Below, one piece after another: positions 5,489 to 6,508 of a DNA stretch of 6,508 bases; the stretch's first letter is position 1; each line of letters opens with the position of its first letter. A program made the translations under genes and the position numbers. The stretch is from assembly GCA_041744795.1 (NCBI GenBank), contig JBGTKD010000067.1, positions 1 through 6,508 on the forward strand. Direction: 5' to 3'. This DNA comes from DATHWB01 sp041744795. Lineage in GTDB: Bacteria; Actinomycetota; Acidimicrobiia; Spongiisociales; ZC4RG35. The notes under the pieces are model-generated. The model was not told the DNA's origin. It did no database searches and saw only the letters and a list, made by a program, of their open reading frames with translations.

Positions 5489-6508
5489 AGGTCGTTCTCG
5501 CGTACTCAGGGGGACTCGATACCTCAGTGATCCTCACATGGCTTCGGGAGGAGTACGGGGCGGAAGTGGTCGCCTATACCGCCGATGTCGGTCAGGGCGC
5601 CGAGGTCGCCGAGGCCAAAGAAAAGGCTATCGCTACTGGGGCGATAGAGGCGGTCGTCGAAGACCTCACAGAGGAGTTCGTGCGCGATGCCGTCTTTCCC
5701 GCGATCCGCGCCAATGCCACTTACGAGAGCTATTACCTCATGGGAACATCGCTCGCCCGACCGATCATCACCCAGGGCATGATGCGCACGGCGGCAAGGG
5801 TGGGTGCAGACGCCATCGCGCACGGGGCGACCGGCAAGGGCAACGATCAGGTCAGGTTCGAACTCGCTGCTTACGCCATAAACCCCGACATCAAAGTGAT
5901 TGCTCCGTGGCGGGAATGGAAGCTGCGCGGACGGGCTGACTGTGTCGCCTACGCCGAAGCGCGGGGGATCCCGGTACCGGTGACCGCCGAAAAGCCCTAC
6001 TCGATGGATGCCAACCTCATGCACATCTCCTACGAGGGGGGACTCCTAGAAGATCCCTGGGAGCCTCCGCCTCCCGGCATGTTCCGGATGACCGTCGATC
6101 CCGAACAGGCTCCCGACGACCCGCAGTGGGTGACAGTCACCTTCGAGCGAGGCACTCCGGTGGCGATTGATGGTGAAGAACTCGGCCCGGTCGAACTCCT
6201 GACCAAGGCCAACGCCATTGCGGGCTCCCATGGCGTCGGACGGGTGGACATCGTCGAGAACCGGTTCGTGGGAATGAAGAGCCGCGGGGTTTACGAGACT
6301 CCGGGCGCGACACTTCTCCACCACGCCCATCGGGCGGTCGAGTCGATAACCCTCGATCGCGAGGTCACCCACCTGCGCGACGAACTCGTACCCCGTTATG
6401 CCGAGATGGTCTACAACGGTTTCTGGTTCGCTCCCGAGCGCGAGGCCCTCCAGGCTTTCATGGACCACATCCAGAAACGGGTCAACGGCGAGGCGAGACT
6501 CAAACTCT
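5485..6508 (+). CDS. argG: Argininosuccinate synthase ArgG (3' end cut by window)
   Basis: ArgG condenses citrulline and aspartate with ATP to argininosuccinate, AMP and PPi, the penultimate step of arginine synthesis, in the cytoplasm. The window holds 341 codons of a protein usually near 400 residues; the frame is open to the last base, so about 60 C-terminal residues lie outside. The N-terminal PP-loop AYSGGLDTS (6-14) is the ATP-pyrophosphatase signature. GATGKGNDQVRFE (114-126) is the conserved citrulline/aspartate/ATP-site segment. YSMDANL (172-178) followed by EGGLLEDPWEPP, and later ENRFVGMKSRGVYETPG, complete the family pattern. The 'TGKGNDQVRFE' form is the common bacterial type rather than the E. 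coli-like one. The start ATG overlaps the argR stop (ATGA), with no strong ribosome site of its own, so translation probably depends on argR. argH commonly follows in actinobacteria but would be outside this window. Confidence 0.97.
   Translation, partial: MKVVLAYSGGLDTSVILTWLREEYGAEVVAYTADVGQGAEVAEAKEKAIATGAIEAVVEDLTEEFVRDAVFPAIRANATYESYYLMGTSLARPIITQGMMRTAARVGADAIAHGATGKGNDQVRFELAAYAINPDIKVIAPWREWKLRGRADCVAYAEARGIPVPVTAEKPYSMDANLMHISYEGGLLEDPWEPPPPGMFRMTVDPEQAPDDPQWVTVTFERGTPVAIDGEELGPVELLTKANAIAGSHGVGRVDIVENRFVGMKSRGVYETPGATLLHHAHRAVESITLDREVTHLRDELVPRYAEMVYNGFWFAPEREALQAFMDHIQKRVNGEARLKL

Noticed and set aside
5184..5939. Plus-strand open frame of 251 codons across argR and argG
   Set aside because: It is out of frame with both well-recognised genes, and its peptide is a low-complexity Arg/Gly string typical of GC-rich shadow frames.
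5524..6024. Minus-strand open frame of 166 codons opposite argG
   Set aside because: It is antisense to the highly conserved argG core, with no recognisable domain or own regulatory signals; GC-rich codon bias produces such frames.

Overview
The window is GC-rich and densely packed. Its same-strand neighbours overlap by 4 nt, GTG starts are common, and start sites often lack a Shine-Dalgarno sequence. ArgR, ArgG and paired CBS-domain DUF21 proteins fit a high-GC Gram-positive, most likely an Actinomycetota lineage. That placement is inferred from style and gene content; no rRNA or marker gene in the window confirms it.

Layout. Positions 3-2254 (+) hold the last 52 codons of one gene and, coupled through an ATGA overlap, a complete 698-residue membrane-anchored protein. 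The latter is predicted to have a large extracytoplasmic beta-propeller-like domain with two Asp-box motifs; its function is not recognised. Positions 2242-2293 form a near-perfect 21-bp inverted repeat that contains both stop codons of two convergent genes and probably acts as a bidirectional terminator. Positions 2281-4943 (-) hold two tandem CNNM/CorC-type (DUF21-CBS-CBS-CorC_HlyC) membrane proteins coupled by a GTGA overlap. Positions 4944-5035 are a compact divergent control region. Positions 5036-6508 (+) hold argR and a 3'-truncated argG, coupled by an ATGA overlap.

How the genes work together. argR and argG form an arginine biosynthesis/regulation unit: ArgR is the arginine-sensing repressor and ArgG makes argininosuccinate. 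AT-rich palindromes upstream of argR, overlapping a TAnnnT -10 box, look like an autoregulatory ARG-box operator. The two CNNM/CorC proteins are probably Mg2+ (or other divalent cation) transporters that may work as a pair; their promoter lies in the same short interval, so ArgR could influence them too.

The main oddities are three. The first CNNM gene has no ATG, GTG or TTG start for its conserved N-terminus; it has only a CTG overlapping the stop of a tiny ATG-initiated reading frame, or else a frameshift. The terminator hairpin is unusually long and fixes the last residues of two unrelated proteins. The argR operator/promoter appears to give a leaderless mRNA. I do not see a mobile element, CRISPR array, RNA gene or clearly new multi-gene system. 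Apart from the unassigned propeller protein, the gene content is ordinary housekeeping.
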